Below, piece after piece: positions 28,601 to 38,300 of a stretch of 64,000 nt of DNA. The position numbers were made by a program, and so were the translations under genes. The stretch lies in contig CBDAVB010000001.1 of NCBI GenBank assembly GCA_965200795.1, positions 228,433-292,432 of the forward strand, written 5' to 3'. The notes beneath the pieces were generated by a model. The model made no database searches and was not told where the DNA came from. It worked only from the letters and a program-made list of their open reading frames with translations. Every line of letters starts with the position of its first letter. Position 1 is the stretch's first letter. Source of the stretch: Parashewanella sp965200795 (GTDB taxonomy: Bacteria > Pseudomonadota > Gammaproteobacteria > Enterobacterales > Shewanellaceae).

Positions 28601-31600
28601 CCCTTACCAGATTTCACCTGCCCGAATCGCGATTATGAGCCTCATGCAACACAGTACAATCAGACTCATGCCAATAATAGTATCGATAAGATAAAACGCT
28701 GCGGTACGGTTAAAGCGATTAATCAGGTTATTATTAGCACTTTCTGCGCATGTGAAAAAAACGCCACGACTTGCGCCAGGAACGTCTACCACTCAATTCT
28801 TCATAAATGCATGGATTTATTGTCAAAAAGAGAAAATAAAGATTTCAGTATCTCCCTTAAAGAGTTAATAAGCCTCAATCCCATACGAGGATCAAAAACG
28901 GGATCCGTGTGCGTCTTACTTCTTAACATATGCGCTAAAACTCATAACAGCTTTTATGTGCGAAAGCTGTTTTTCGGCGACAAAAATAGCCCGAGCCTTA
29001 TGAAAAAATGGGGAGTGACACCCGATGAAAAAATTTATTGCACCGCTGTAAAAGTATGCGCCAACACAAAGAATACGCGATTATTTAACAGGCTTTTTAA
29101 GGAAATGTCTGAGGCGATAGCACATGGCGGTTCCGTAACCGCGAATCAAATAATGTGCGTTGAACTGCTTCAGTACTACTCGGCAGTGAATGACACTACG
29201 GCCGTCCGGGAATTACTTTTCGGCCGCGACGGTAAAAACAGTTTAATGGGTAAATGGGCGGTACAAGAAGATTCCTCGATTTATTCCGCGGCTATTACTC
29301 TTTGCACTCAGACACGGAATGAAACCTTGTTTGAGGAGGTGCATGAGGCGGCACTAAAAAAAATAACCGAAGGAGCAATCGTTCCTGACCACTATTTCTC
29401 CGGCGCGCTGGCTCATTATTACTTAAAAATTAAAAATACTGATGCCTGCAGGGAATTAATTTTGGACAATGAAAAATCCAGGAGTCTGATCAAACGATGG
29501 CGGGTAAAGCCTAACATTAATGTTTTCAATATCGGCTTTTCTCTGTGCGCTGACACGCGAGATGAAATATTATTTAATGAACTGTTCTCATTGATGACCG
29601 CCGAAATAAATGACGGCAGGATTGAAGCAAATGAGATAACCTGCGTGAACATATTGGGTTACTGCGAAAACGTTAAAAACGATATCGCCACCCGGGCATT
29701 AGTCATAGGCCGCGGCGGTGAAGAAAGCTTAATGTCAAAATGGCGAGCGGAAGACAGTGAGTGTATTTACGGCGCCGCTTTTAAGGTATGCGCGGCAACA
29801 TTAAATCATCAGCTTTTTGAACTCATATATCATCAGATGCTTGAAAAAGCGGTGAGCAACAAAATCAGACCTAATGAGTCATGCATCGTCTCTTTGCTTA
29901 ATTACTACTTAGCGGCTAAAGACGATAAAGCTACCGAAGAGTTAATGCTCGGGCGCGGCGACGCAAACAGCCTGATCAGTCAGTGGGGCGAGCAAGACAG
30001 CATGCCGATTTACAGTGCCGCGATTAAAGTCTGTACCGCCACACTTAACCGCCGCTTATTTGAAGAAATATATCAAATCATCCGCCGTAAAATAACTCAG
30101 CGCAAGTTTACCGCAAATTATATATTATGCGTTAATCTAATTGCCTACTTCGCCGCCGTGAAAGATGCCGCCGCCGCGTCTGAGTTTCTCATTAGCACGG
30201 ATACGCAGGACAGCCTGATGTACCAATGGGGCATACCGCCTGACACCAAAATTTGTTGTGCCGCCATTACTGTATGCATTGAAACACAGGATCAGACGCT
30301 GTTTAACACGTTATATAAATCGATACTTTTCAAGATAGAAACCGGGCAGATTACTCCTGGCGTACACTTATGTAACCGTCTTCTGTGTTACTACGCGGAC
30401 GTGAATGATTATCGTGCCGCGTATCAGGTGCTATTTTCAGATGCCCCGTCTTATTTTATAAGGTCAAATGATTTTGAACTGACAAGTTCATTCAGGGATG
30501 TCCCCTATACGGCGAAGGAGTCATCAGCTCCCGCTCCTTTCTTCAAAGCGTCGTCAGCACCAATACAAAAAAAGCCGTTAAACTCCGCGTCAGAACACCC
30601 GTTTAACGCGGCGCCGCATTCGTGTGTTATCGATTCAAACGATTCGTTACTAAAACGCTGGAACATCACTCCGGATGCAACTCTTTTAGACAGAGCCATC
30701 TTAGCCTATACTAAACTGAGACGTCCTGACTGGGTGATTCAGGCATTAAAGGTTTTGATTTTAGAGCGGAATGTTAAACCGGAGCCGGCAAGCTTTATAC
30801 TTCTCCTCGGGCACTTTTCCCAGCAAGGTGACATCTTTGCGGCTAAGACCTTATTTTTTGACAAGATAACCCGGGTGACCGATAACCCCGGAGATATCAC
30901 TGTCCTGCCCGCTGATATCCGTAAACCCGTCACAAGCGCCGGCAGAATTGACAGAGATTACAACCGGGAACGGGATGCGAATCCAAATCTTTACCGGCTG
31001 CCTGATAAAGATTACGCCCCGGTTTTTGATAACACAACTGACGCTTACAGCCCCGGTTTAATGAGCGATTGCGCAATAAAAAAACCGACACACGGTTACA
31101 CAATAGCGTGGAACATTCCCTACGATGAAAGAACTTGCGGGACTTTTCTTGCATTTTGTTTTAAAAATAAACAAGTCGGGCTTGCAAAAAGAATGATGCA
31201 AATGTGCGAAAAATATAAAATCACAATTACACCGACAATGCAGGCGTTATTCGCGATACAGGAACCGGGCGATTTTAAAGCACAGCTTCGGCGGGGAATT
31301 GAGAATAAGATTTACCGGGCGAATCTCGGTCTGACAGACGGGGCATTAGATTTTCATATTTCCGCTGTTTTCCGGGGCATTAAAAAAAGCGAAGAGACTT
31401 CTTCAGGATTACCTTTTGAATTTGCGAAGCAACTGTGGTTTTATCACCTCGAACACCTTGAAAAAGATAAGACAATCACCACTCTGATTACAGGCTATCA
31501 TGGCAGCACTAAGCTCAGAGAGCAGCTGCTTGAGTTCGCGGATGACAATGGCTTTCAGATTATTATCGACCCGGATAACCCGGGCCGGTTAACTATCCCC

Positions 31601-31684
31601 CGAAGGGTACTTCTGGGATCTAATCATATGAAACTGACCTCCGAGGTTTTGAAGTCACTACCGCAGCGCTCCGGAAGCTTCTGA
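28298..31684 (+). CDS. PPR-like repeat protein with C-terminal SMR-like domain (1)
   Basis: 1128 aa. Residues 1-100 are a polar helical module nearly identical to that of the next gene. From about 195 to 720 there are paired helical motifs; each pair carries an SLMxxWGVxPD-type hinge followed by IYxAAxxVCAxT (about seven such hinges). This is the pattern of pentatricopeptide (PPR) motifs, which bind single-stranded RNA. Further motifs follow a low-complexity linker (about 725-775), including NVKPEPASFILLLGHF. The C-terminus (about 1015-1105) fits an SMR domain: ALDFH at 1016-1020, a long helix, then LITGYHGSTKLREQ and DPDNPGRLTI. SMR domains can have endonuclease or nucleic-acid-binding activity. 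No signal peptide. PPR-SMR is known mainly from plant organelles. A tandem duplicate follows. Role unknown. Confidence 0.8.
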   Translation: MASANSTIDETSNIHYKYICDELKQNLDEAVLYLQFKPSYYSERYPNRRKLEAAYHSLTTEQQQKLKAFFEKAAQSSQTVREAETKAKKNYAFQRHSQKPAPLPDFTCPNRDYEPHATQYNQTHANNSIDKIKRCGTVKAINQVIISTFCACEKNATTCARNVYHSILHKCMDLLSKRENKDFSISLKELISLNPIRGSKTGSVCVLLLNICAKTHNSFYVRKLFFGDKNSPSLMKKWGVTPDEKIYCTAVKVCANTKNTRLFNRLFKEMSEAIAHGGSVTANQIMCVELLQYYSAVNDTTAVRELLFGRDGKNSLMGKWAVQEDSSIYSAAITLCTQTRNETLFEEVHEAALKKITEGAIVPDHYFSGALAHYYLKIKNTDACRELILDNEKSRSLIKRWRVKPNINVFNIGFSLCADTRDEILFNELFSLMTAEINDGRIEANEITCVNILGYCENVKNDIATRALVIGRGGEESLMSKWRAEDSECIYGAAFKVCAATLNHQLFELIYHQMLEKAVSNKIRPNESCIVSLLNYYLAAKDDKATEELMLGRGDANSLISQWGEQDSMPIYSAAIKVCTATLNRRLFEEIYQIIRRKITQRKFTANYILCVNLIAYFAAVKDAAAASEFLISTDTQDSLMYQWGIPPDTKICCAAITVCIETQDQTLFNTLYKSILFKIETGQITPGVHLCNRLLCYYADVNDYRAAYQVLFSDAPSYFIRSNDFELTSSFRDVPYTAKESSAPAPFFKASSAPIQKKPLNSASEHPFNAAPHSCVIDSNDSLLKRWNITPDATLLDRAILAYTKLRRPDWVIQALKVLILERNVKPEPASFILLLGHFSQQGDIFAAKTLFFDKITRVTDNPGDITVLPADIRKPVTSAGRIDRDYNRERDANPNLYRLPDKDYAPVFDNTTDAYSPGLMSDCAIKKPTHGYTIAWNIPYDERTCGTFLAFCFKNKQVGLAKRMMQMCEKYKITITPTMQALFAIQEPGDFKAQLRRGIENKIYRANLGLTDGALDFHISAVFRGIKKSEETSSGLPFEFAKQLWFYHLEHLEKDKTITTLITGYHGSTKLREQLLEFADDNGFQIIIDPDNPGRLTIPRRVLLGSNHMKLTSEVLKSLPQRSGSF

Positions 31685-31687
31685 ATT

Positions 31688-31742
31688 GCGGTAAAGACGG
31701 GCATAAAAAAATGTCAGAAAACTTATTTATGGTCAGCTACTT
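31688..31742. repeat. PR-B element, end fragment
   Basis: GCGGTAAAGACGGGC followed by ATGTCAGAAAACTTAT and the terminus GGTCAGCTACTT, starting four bases after the stop codon of the first PPR-SMR gene. Confidence 0.65.
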
Positions 31743-31937
31743 AATTACGTTATCCCTCACTTAGAAGCGGTCGTTATTTCATTTCTACAACAATATCAAG
31801 CCTCAATGGTTATTTCTCCGGGTGCGGTGAGCTGAATCCATAGGGATTAAACCACATAAAAACCCTTTGTTAACAATAATGTCGTAACTCCTTTAGCCGC
31901 GGGACATTATATAACCTGAATTCAGGTAAAGCAGGCA

Positions 31938-32322
31938 AAAGGACACTGATAATTAATTTTACAATGACTCAGGTTCAATTATAGACTGGAGATAGCAAAA
32001 TTTAATTGGATCCGGAAAAATGGCTTCTGCTAATTCAACAATCGATGAAACTTCAAATATTCATTACAAATATATTTGCGATGAGTTAAAACAAAATTCT
32101 GACGAAGCGGTTCTCTACCTTCAATTTAAGCCGTCTTACTACTCTGAGCGATATCCGAACAGACGAAAATTAGAATCCGCTTACCACTCACTGACCACTG
32201 AGCAGCAAAACAAACTTAAAACATTCTTTGAAAAAGCGGCTCAATCCTCACAAACAGTCCGCCAAGCAGAAACTAAAGCCAAAAAAAACTATGCGTTTCA
32301 GCGCCACAGTCAAAAACCGGCC
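31938..32322 (+). repeat. Promoter plus N-terminal cassette shared with the previous PPR gene (copy 2)
   Basis: Matches 28216-28600 with the same 82-bp distance to the start codon and near identity through about codon 101. Confidence 0.9.
31958..31985 (+). promoter_or_regulatory. Candidate promoter of the second PPR-SMR gene
   Basis: TTTACA at 31958-31963 and TATAGA at 31980-31985, 16-bp spacing, as upstream of 28298. Confidence 0.4.
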
Positions 32323-35300
32323 TCCTCAGCAAATTTCACCTGCCCGAATCGCGATTATGAGTCTCACGGCACACAGTATAATCAAACTCATGCCTTACTT
32401 TTCAATGAGATACAATGCTGCGGTACGATTCGGGTTCTTAATCAAGTTATTATTAACATGCGCTCTGAGTGTGAAAAAAACCGCATGACCTGTCGCACCG
32501 ATGTCTACCACTCAATTCTTCATAAATGCGTCTCTTTAGCGTCAAAAAGCACAATTCAGGATTTCAGCGTCACCCTTGAAGAGTTAATAAGACTTAATCC
32601 CCTGCGGGGAAAAAAAGCAATATCCGCCTGTTGCTTATTTTTTAAAATATGCGTAAATACTTTTAACTGCGATTATGCGCGAAAGCTGTTGCTGGGCAAC
32701 AAAAATACCCCGAGCCTTTTGATGCAATGGAGAGTAACGCTCAATGAACAAGCTTATTCCGTTGCGATAAAATCATGCGCGGAGACAAAGAATACTCAAT
32801 TATTTAACATACTTTTTCAGGCAATATCTAACGCGATAGAAAACGGCGATTTCCACCCGACTCAAATACTGTGTATTGAGCTGATTCAATACTACTGTGC
32901 GGTGAATGACGCTCAGTCTGTCCGGGAATTACTTTTCGACCGCAAGGGTAAAAGCAGTTTAATGCGTAAATGGAAAATTCAAGGCGCGGTTAAAATTTAT
33001 TCCGCGGCTGTTACTTTTTGTGCTAACACGAGTGATGAATTGTTATTTCAGGAAATATATCACGCCGTACTGGAAAAAATAACTGATAAAACAATCGTTC
33101 TTGACGTCCGTTTTGGCGGCGTACTTGCCAAATATTATTTAAAAATTAAAGACACTGATGCCTTCAGGACGTTAATTTTAGGCAATGAAGAAACAAAAAG
33201 TTTAATGCAGCGCTGGCAACTACCGATTGACATTATCTTTTTCAATATCGGTTTTTCTCTGTGCGCTGACTCGCAAGACAACATGTTATTTGACAGCCTG
33301 TGCTCAATGATGATTTCTGAAATAAATATGGGAAATATAAAAGCGAATTCGATAACCTGCATAACCATCCTGAGTTACTGCGAGGCCGTTAAAAACGATA
33401 TCGCCGCCCGGGAATTAGTCTTAGGCCGCGGCGGTGAAAAAAGCTTAATGTCACGGTGGGGAGTGAAACCATGCGAGAATATTTACGGTGCCGCTTTTAA
33501 TGTGTGCGCGGCAACGTTTAATCATCAGCTTTTTAAATGCATATATCAGCAAATGCTTGACAACAAAATCAGACCTAACGCAATAGCCGTTATCTCTTTG
33601 CTTAATTACTACTTAACAATTAAAGATGACAAAGCCACTGAAGAGTTAATAGTCGGAAGCGATGACGCGAACAGTCTGATCAGTCAATGGGGTCAGCAAG
33701 ATTACATGCCGATTTACAGTGCCGCGATTCAAGTCTGTACCGCCACATTCAACCGCCGCTTATTCGAAGAAATATATCAAATCATCCGCCGTAAAATAGA
33801 CCAGCGGCAGATCGCCGCAAATAGTATATTATGCCTTAATCTTCTTGTTTGCCTCGCCGCTCTGAAAAATGCCGCCGCGGCATTTGAACTGCTGTCAGGC
33901 ACCGACGCGGAGCAAAGCCTGATGGACAAATGGGGAGTACGACCTGACAACAAAATTCGTGGCGCCGCCATTAATGTATGCGCTCAAACGCAGAATCGTT
34001 TGCTGTTTAACAAATTATACCGTGAGATACTTTCCGGGATATCAGATAAGAAAATGACTCCTAACGCGCACTTCTGCGGCCAGCTTATCAGTTACTTCGC
34101 AAGCGTGGGTGATTATCCCGCCGCCTATCAGGTGCTATTTTCAGATGAGACGTATGATTTTACAAGGTTAAATGATTCAGAATTGATACGTTCACCCGAG
34201 GATATAACGCACACGATAAAGGAGTCATCAGCTTCCGCTCCTTTATCCGAAATGTCGTCAGCGTCAACAGTAAAAAATCTGTTAAAATCCGCTTCAGAAG
34301 ATTCATCCGAAGCGCCGTTAGAGACCTGTGCGATTAATTCAACCGTTTCGTTAATAGCACGCTGGGATGTCACTCCGGATATAGTTCTCTTAGACAAGGC
34401 TATCATAGCATATACTAAACTGAAACGACCTGACTGGGTGATTCAGGCATTAAAGTTTTTTATTTTAACGTGGAATATCAAACCGGAACAAACAAGCTTT
34501 AGGTATCTTCTTGAACACTTTTCTCAGGAAGGTAACACTTCAGCGGCTGAGATTTTATTTTTCGGCAAAATAACTCAAGTGACCGATAACTCTGAAGTCA
34601 TCCGTGTCCTGCCTGCTGACATCCGTAACCCCTTCACAAGCGCCGATAGAAGTGACAGGGATTACAATCGAGAATGGAGCGAACTTATCAGGCTGTCTGA
34701 TAAAGCTAATGCCCCGGTTTCCGGCCGCGGTATGAGCGATTCAAAAACAAAAAAACCAACGTACCGTTACACAATAGCGTGGGGTATCCCCTGCGATGAA
34801 ATGACTTGCAGGGCTTTTCTCTCATTTTGCTTCAAAAACAAACAAATTGAACTTGCAAAAAAAATGATGGATATGTGCGCTCAGTACAAGATCACAATTA
34901 CACCGGCAATGCATGCGTTATTCGTAATGCAGGAACCGGGCAATTTTAAAGCGCAACTTCAGCGGGGAATTGAAAATAATATTTACCGGGCGCATCTCGG
35001 TCTGACAGACGGGTCATTAGATCTTCATATTTCCGCTGTTTTCCAGGACAGTAAAAACAGCGAGGAGGCTACTCTGGGATTACCTTTTGAATTTGCAAAG
35101 CAACTTTGGTTTTATCACCTTGAAAAAGGTAAGACAATTACCTCTCTGATCACAGGCTATCACGGCAAAACTAAGCTCAGAGAGCAAATACTTGAGTTCG
35201 CGGACGGCAAAGGCGTTCAGGTTATCATCGACCCGGAAAACCCGGGCAAGTTAACTATTCCCAAAAGGGTGCTTTGGGGATCACATCATATGAAATTGAC

Positions 35301-35328
35301 CTCCGACGTTTTGACGTCAGGGACGTAG
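32020..35328 (+). CDS. PPR-like repeat protein with C-terminal SMR-like domain (2)
   Basis: 1102 aa, tandem paralogue of the 28298 gene. The first 101 residues differ at only about five positions. The repeat tract afterwards is far more diverged, roughly half to two thirds identical by eye. About seven SLMxxWxVxPD hinges mark paired PPR-like motifs (for example KWGVRPDNKIRGAAINVCAQTQN). The SMR-like domain is near residues 1000-1085, with SLDLH at 999-1003, here the exact LDLH of canonical SMR domains, then LITGYHGKTKLREQ and DPENPGKLTIP. Residues likely to set RNA preference differ from the first copy, so the two may bind different RNAs. Convergent with the next gene, whose stop lies 64 bp away. 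Confidence 0.8.
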   Translation: MASANSTIDETSNIHYKYICDELKQNSDEAVLYLQFKPSYYSERYPNRRKLESAYHSLTTEQQNKLKTFFEKAAQSSQTVRQAETKAKKNYAFQRHSQKPASSANFTCPNRDYESHGTQYNQTHALLFNEIQCCGTIRVLNQVIINMRSECEKNRMTCRTDVYHSILHKCVSLASKSTIQDFSVTLEELIRLNPLRGKKAISACCLFFKICVNTFNCDYARKLLLGNKNTPSLLMQWRVTLNEQAYSVAIKSCAETKNTQLFNILFQAISNAIENGDFHPTQILCIELIQYYCAVNDAQSVRELLFDRKGKSSLMRKWKIQGAVKIYSAAVTFCANTSDELLFQEIYHAVLEKITDKTIVLDVRFGGVLAKYYLKIKDTDAFRTLILGNEETKSLMQRWQLPIDIIFFNIGFSLCADSQDNMLFDSLCSMMISEINMGNIKANSITCITILSYCEAVKNDIAARELVLGRGGEKSLMSRWGVKPCENIYGAAFNVCAATFNHQLFKCIYQQMLDNKIRPNAIAVISLLNYYLTIKDDKATEELIVGSDDANSLISQWGQQDYMPIYSAAIQVCTATFNRRLFEEIYQIIRRKIDQRQIAANSILCLNLLVCLAALKNAAAAFELLSGTDAEQSLMDKWGVRPDNKIRGAAINVCAQTQNRLLFNKLYREILSGISDKKMTPNAHFCGQLISYFASVGDYPAAYQVLFSDETYDFTRLNDSELIRSPEDITHTIKESSASAPLSEMSSASTVKNLLKSASEDSSEAPLETCAINSTVSLIARWDVTPDIVLLDKAIIAYTKLKRPDWVIQALKFFILTWNIKPEQTSFRYLLEHFSQEGNTSAAEILFFGKITQVTDNSEVIRVLPADIRNPFTSADRSDRDYNREWSELIRLSDKANAPVSGRGMSDSKTKKPTYRYTIAWGIPCDEMTCRAFLSFCFKNKQIELAKKMMDMCAQYKITITPAMHALFVMQEPGNFKAQLQRGIENNIYRAHLGLTDGSLDLHISAVFQDSKNSEEATLGLPFEFAKQLWFYHLEKGKTITSLITGYHGKTKLREQILEFADGKGVQVIIDPENPGKLTIPKRVLWGSHHMKLTSDVLTSGT

Positions 35329-35392
35329 CAGAGGGGATAGTCAGTTATATTATACCCGCAAACTCATTTGCGCTCCGTTCCCGGCCGGAAAT

Positions 35393-38300
35393 TTATGTGC
35401 CGGTCAGAATCATACCTGGATTAGCCGGATTTGAGCGAACATTTACCCCTTTCTCCCTGAAATACGAGATAAACTGACTTTTCAGCTTATCACCTGAATT
35501 ATAGCCTGTTATGATGTTAATGCTATTACCGCTTTGATTTCGATTAAGATGGTATTCATACAAGGCTTTCGCGAACTCAAACGGCACGCCTTTCGGAGTA
35601 TCCTCGAACCCATTGTTAAATATACAGTTGGAATGGAAATTCAAAGTGTTATGTATAAGGCCAAGGCTCTGATGACAGATGTTTCTGTCAGTTAATTCCT
35701 CTATTCTCTGAGCAAAATTATCCGAGTCAACAAGCGCCCAGTATGCGTAGATGTCACTGCCCGGCGTTAGCCTCCAGCGGCTGAGGTAACTTTGCCGCTG
35801 ACCGTCACCGAAAACAAGACGCTGAGCGCTTTCAGTATCCTGATATGAAGCAAACGCCATAAGCAAGCGGATGCAGGCTATTTCATCCGGCACCGGAAGA
35901 GCTTGTGCCTGTGCTTCATTATCAGCGGCGGCGTTTCTGATAAACAAGGCTAATACCCGCTCGGTGACCTTCTTATTTCCGGCCGCGGCGCATATGCCGA
36001 GCAAGGCGCTATAAATCTCGTTATCCGCTGTCAATCCCCATTGCTCAAGCAGACTCGGCCGCCCGTCATCGCCGAAAACAAGACGCACGGCACTGTCGAT
36101 ATCCTGATATGAGGCGAACGCGGTGAGCAAACAGGTGCAAGTTCTTTCATCGGGAACCGGATAACGCTGAGCTTTCTCCCTGTTATTGGCGGCTGCGTTT
36201 TTAGTAAGCAAGGCTAATACCCGCTCGGTGACGTCCTTATTTTTGGTCGCGGCGCATAAGCCGAGCAAAGCACAATAAATTTTAATCGTTGCTGTTAATC
36301 CCCATTGCTCAAGCAGGCTCTGCCGCCCGTTATCACCGAAAACAAGACGCACGGCACTGTCGATATCCTGATATGACTCGAATGCGGTGAGCAGGCAAAC
36401 GCAGACTATTTCATCCGGCAGCGGATAACGCTGAGCTTTCTCACTGTTATTGGCGGCTACGTTTTTAGAAAGCAAGGCTAATACCCGCTCGGTGACGTCC
36501 TTATTTTTGGTCGCGGCGCATAAGCCGAGCAAAGCACAATAAATTTTAATCGTTGCTGTTAATCCCCATTGCTCAAGCAGGCTCTGCCGCCCGTTATCAC
36601 CGAAAACAAGACGCACGGCACTGTCGATATCCTGATATGACTCGAATGCGGTGAGCAGGCAAACGCAGACTATTTCATTCGGCAGCGGATGACGCTGAGC
36701 TCTCTCTTTTTTGTTATCGGCCGAGTTTTTAATAAACAAGGCTAATACCCGCTCGGTAACCTCCTTGCTCCGGGTTGCGGCGCAGACGCCGAGCAAAGCG
36801 TTATAAATCGTGATATCCGCGGTTACCCCCCATTGCTCAAGCAGGCTCGGCCGCCCGTCATCACCGAAAACAAGACGCGCGGCACTGTCGATATCCTGAT
36901 ATGAAGCGAATGCGGTGAGCAAGCGGGTGCCGGTTTTTTCATCGGGCAGCGGATGACACCGATTTCCCTCTTTTTTGTTTTCGGCCGCGTTTGTGATAAA
37001 CAAGGCTAATACCCGCTCGGTGACGTCCTTGTTCCGGGCCGCGGCGCATACGCCGAGCAAAGCGCTATAAATTTTGGTCGTTGCTGTTAATCCAAATTGC
37101 GCCAGCAGGCTCGGTTGCTCATTATCACCAAAAACAAGTCGCACGGCGCTGACAATATCCTGATATGACTCGAATGCGGTGAGCAGGCAGATGCAGGCTA
37201 TTTCATCCGGCAGCGGATGACGCTGAGCTCTCTCTTTTTTGTTACCGGCCGAGTTTTTAATAAACAAGGCTAATACCCGCTCGGTAACCTCCTTGCTCCG
37301 GGTTGCGGCGCAGACGCCGAGCAAGGCGTTATAAATTTTGACAGTCGCGGTTACCCCCCATTGCCTGAGCAGGCTCAGCCGCCCGTTATCACTAAAAACA
37401 AGACGCGAGGCGCTGCCGATATCCTGATATGAGGCGAATGCGGTGAGCAGGCAAACGCAGGCTATTTCATCCGGCACCGGACGACGCCGGGCTGCCTCTT
37501 TTTTATTATCGGCTACGTTTTTAATGAACAAGGCTAATACCCGTTCGGTGACGTCCTTGTTTTTGGCCGCGGCGCAGACGCCCAGCAGGGCGTTATAAAT
37601 TTTGACAGTCGCGGTTAACCCCCATTGCCTGAGCAGGCTCAGCCGCTCGTTACCACTAAAAACAAGACGCGAGGCGCTGCCGATATCCTGATATGACTCG
37701 AACGCGGTGAGCAGGCAAACGCAGGTTATTTCATCGGGCATCGGATGACGCCGAGATCCGTCTTTTTTATTATCGGATACATTTCTGATAAATAATTCCA
37801 ATACCCGCTCGGTGACGTCCTTGTTCCGGGTTGCGGCGCATACGCCGAGTAAGGCGTTATAAATTTTGACAGTCGCGGTTACCCCCCATTGCCTGATCAG
37901 GCTCAGCCGCCCGCCGTAACAAAAAAGAACAAGACAAACGGCGCTGTTAATATCCTGATATGAGGCGAACGCGGTGAGCAAACCAACGCAGGTTATTTCA
38001 TTCGGCAGCGGATGACGCTGAGCCCCCTTTTTTTTATTATCGGCTACGTTTGTGATAAATAATTCCAATACCCGCTCGGTGACGCCCTTGTTCCGGGCCG
38101 CGGCGCATACGCCGAGCAGGGCGTTATATATTCTGATATTTGCCGTTAACTGCCACTGCCTGAGCAGGCTCGACTCCCCGTTACCGCCAAGCACAAGACG
38201 CACGGCGCTGGTAATATCCTGATATGACGCGAACGCGGTAAGTAAACAAACGCTGGCTCTTTCATTCGGCACCGGAGCAAGTTGAGTTCCCGCTCTTTTA

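Larger units (their letters stand above)
31685..32019. other. Gap between the tandem PPR-SMR genes
   Basis: 335 bp: a PR-B fragment, then 31745-31930 with no recognised element except a motif (ACATAAAAACC, then CTCCTTTAGCCGCGGGAC) also seen near 3383-3420, then the copied promoter segment from 31938. Confidence 0.5.
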
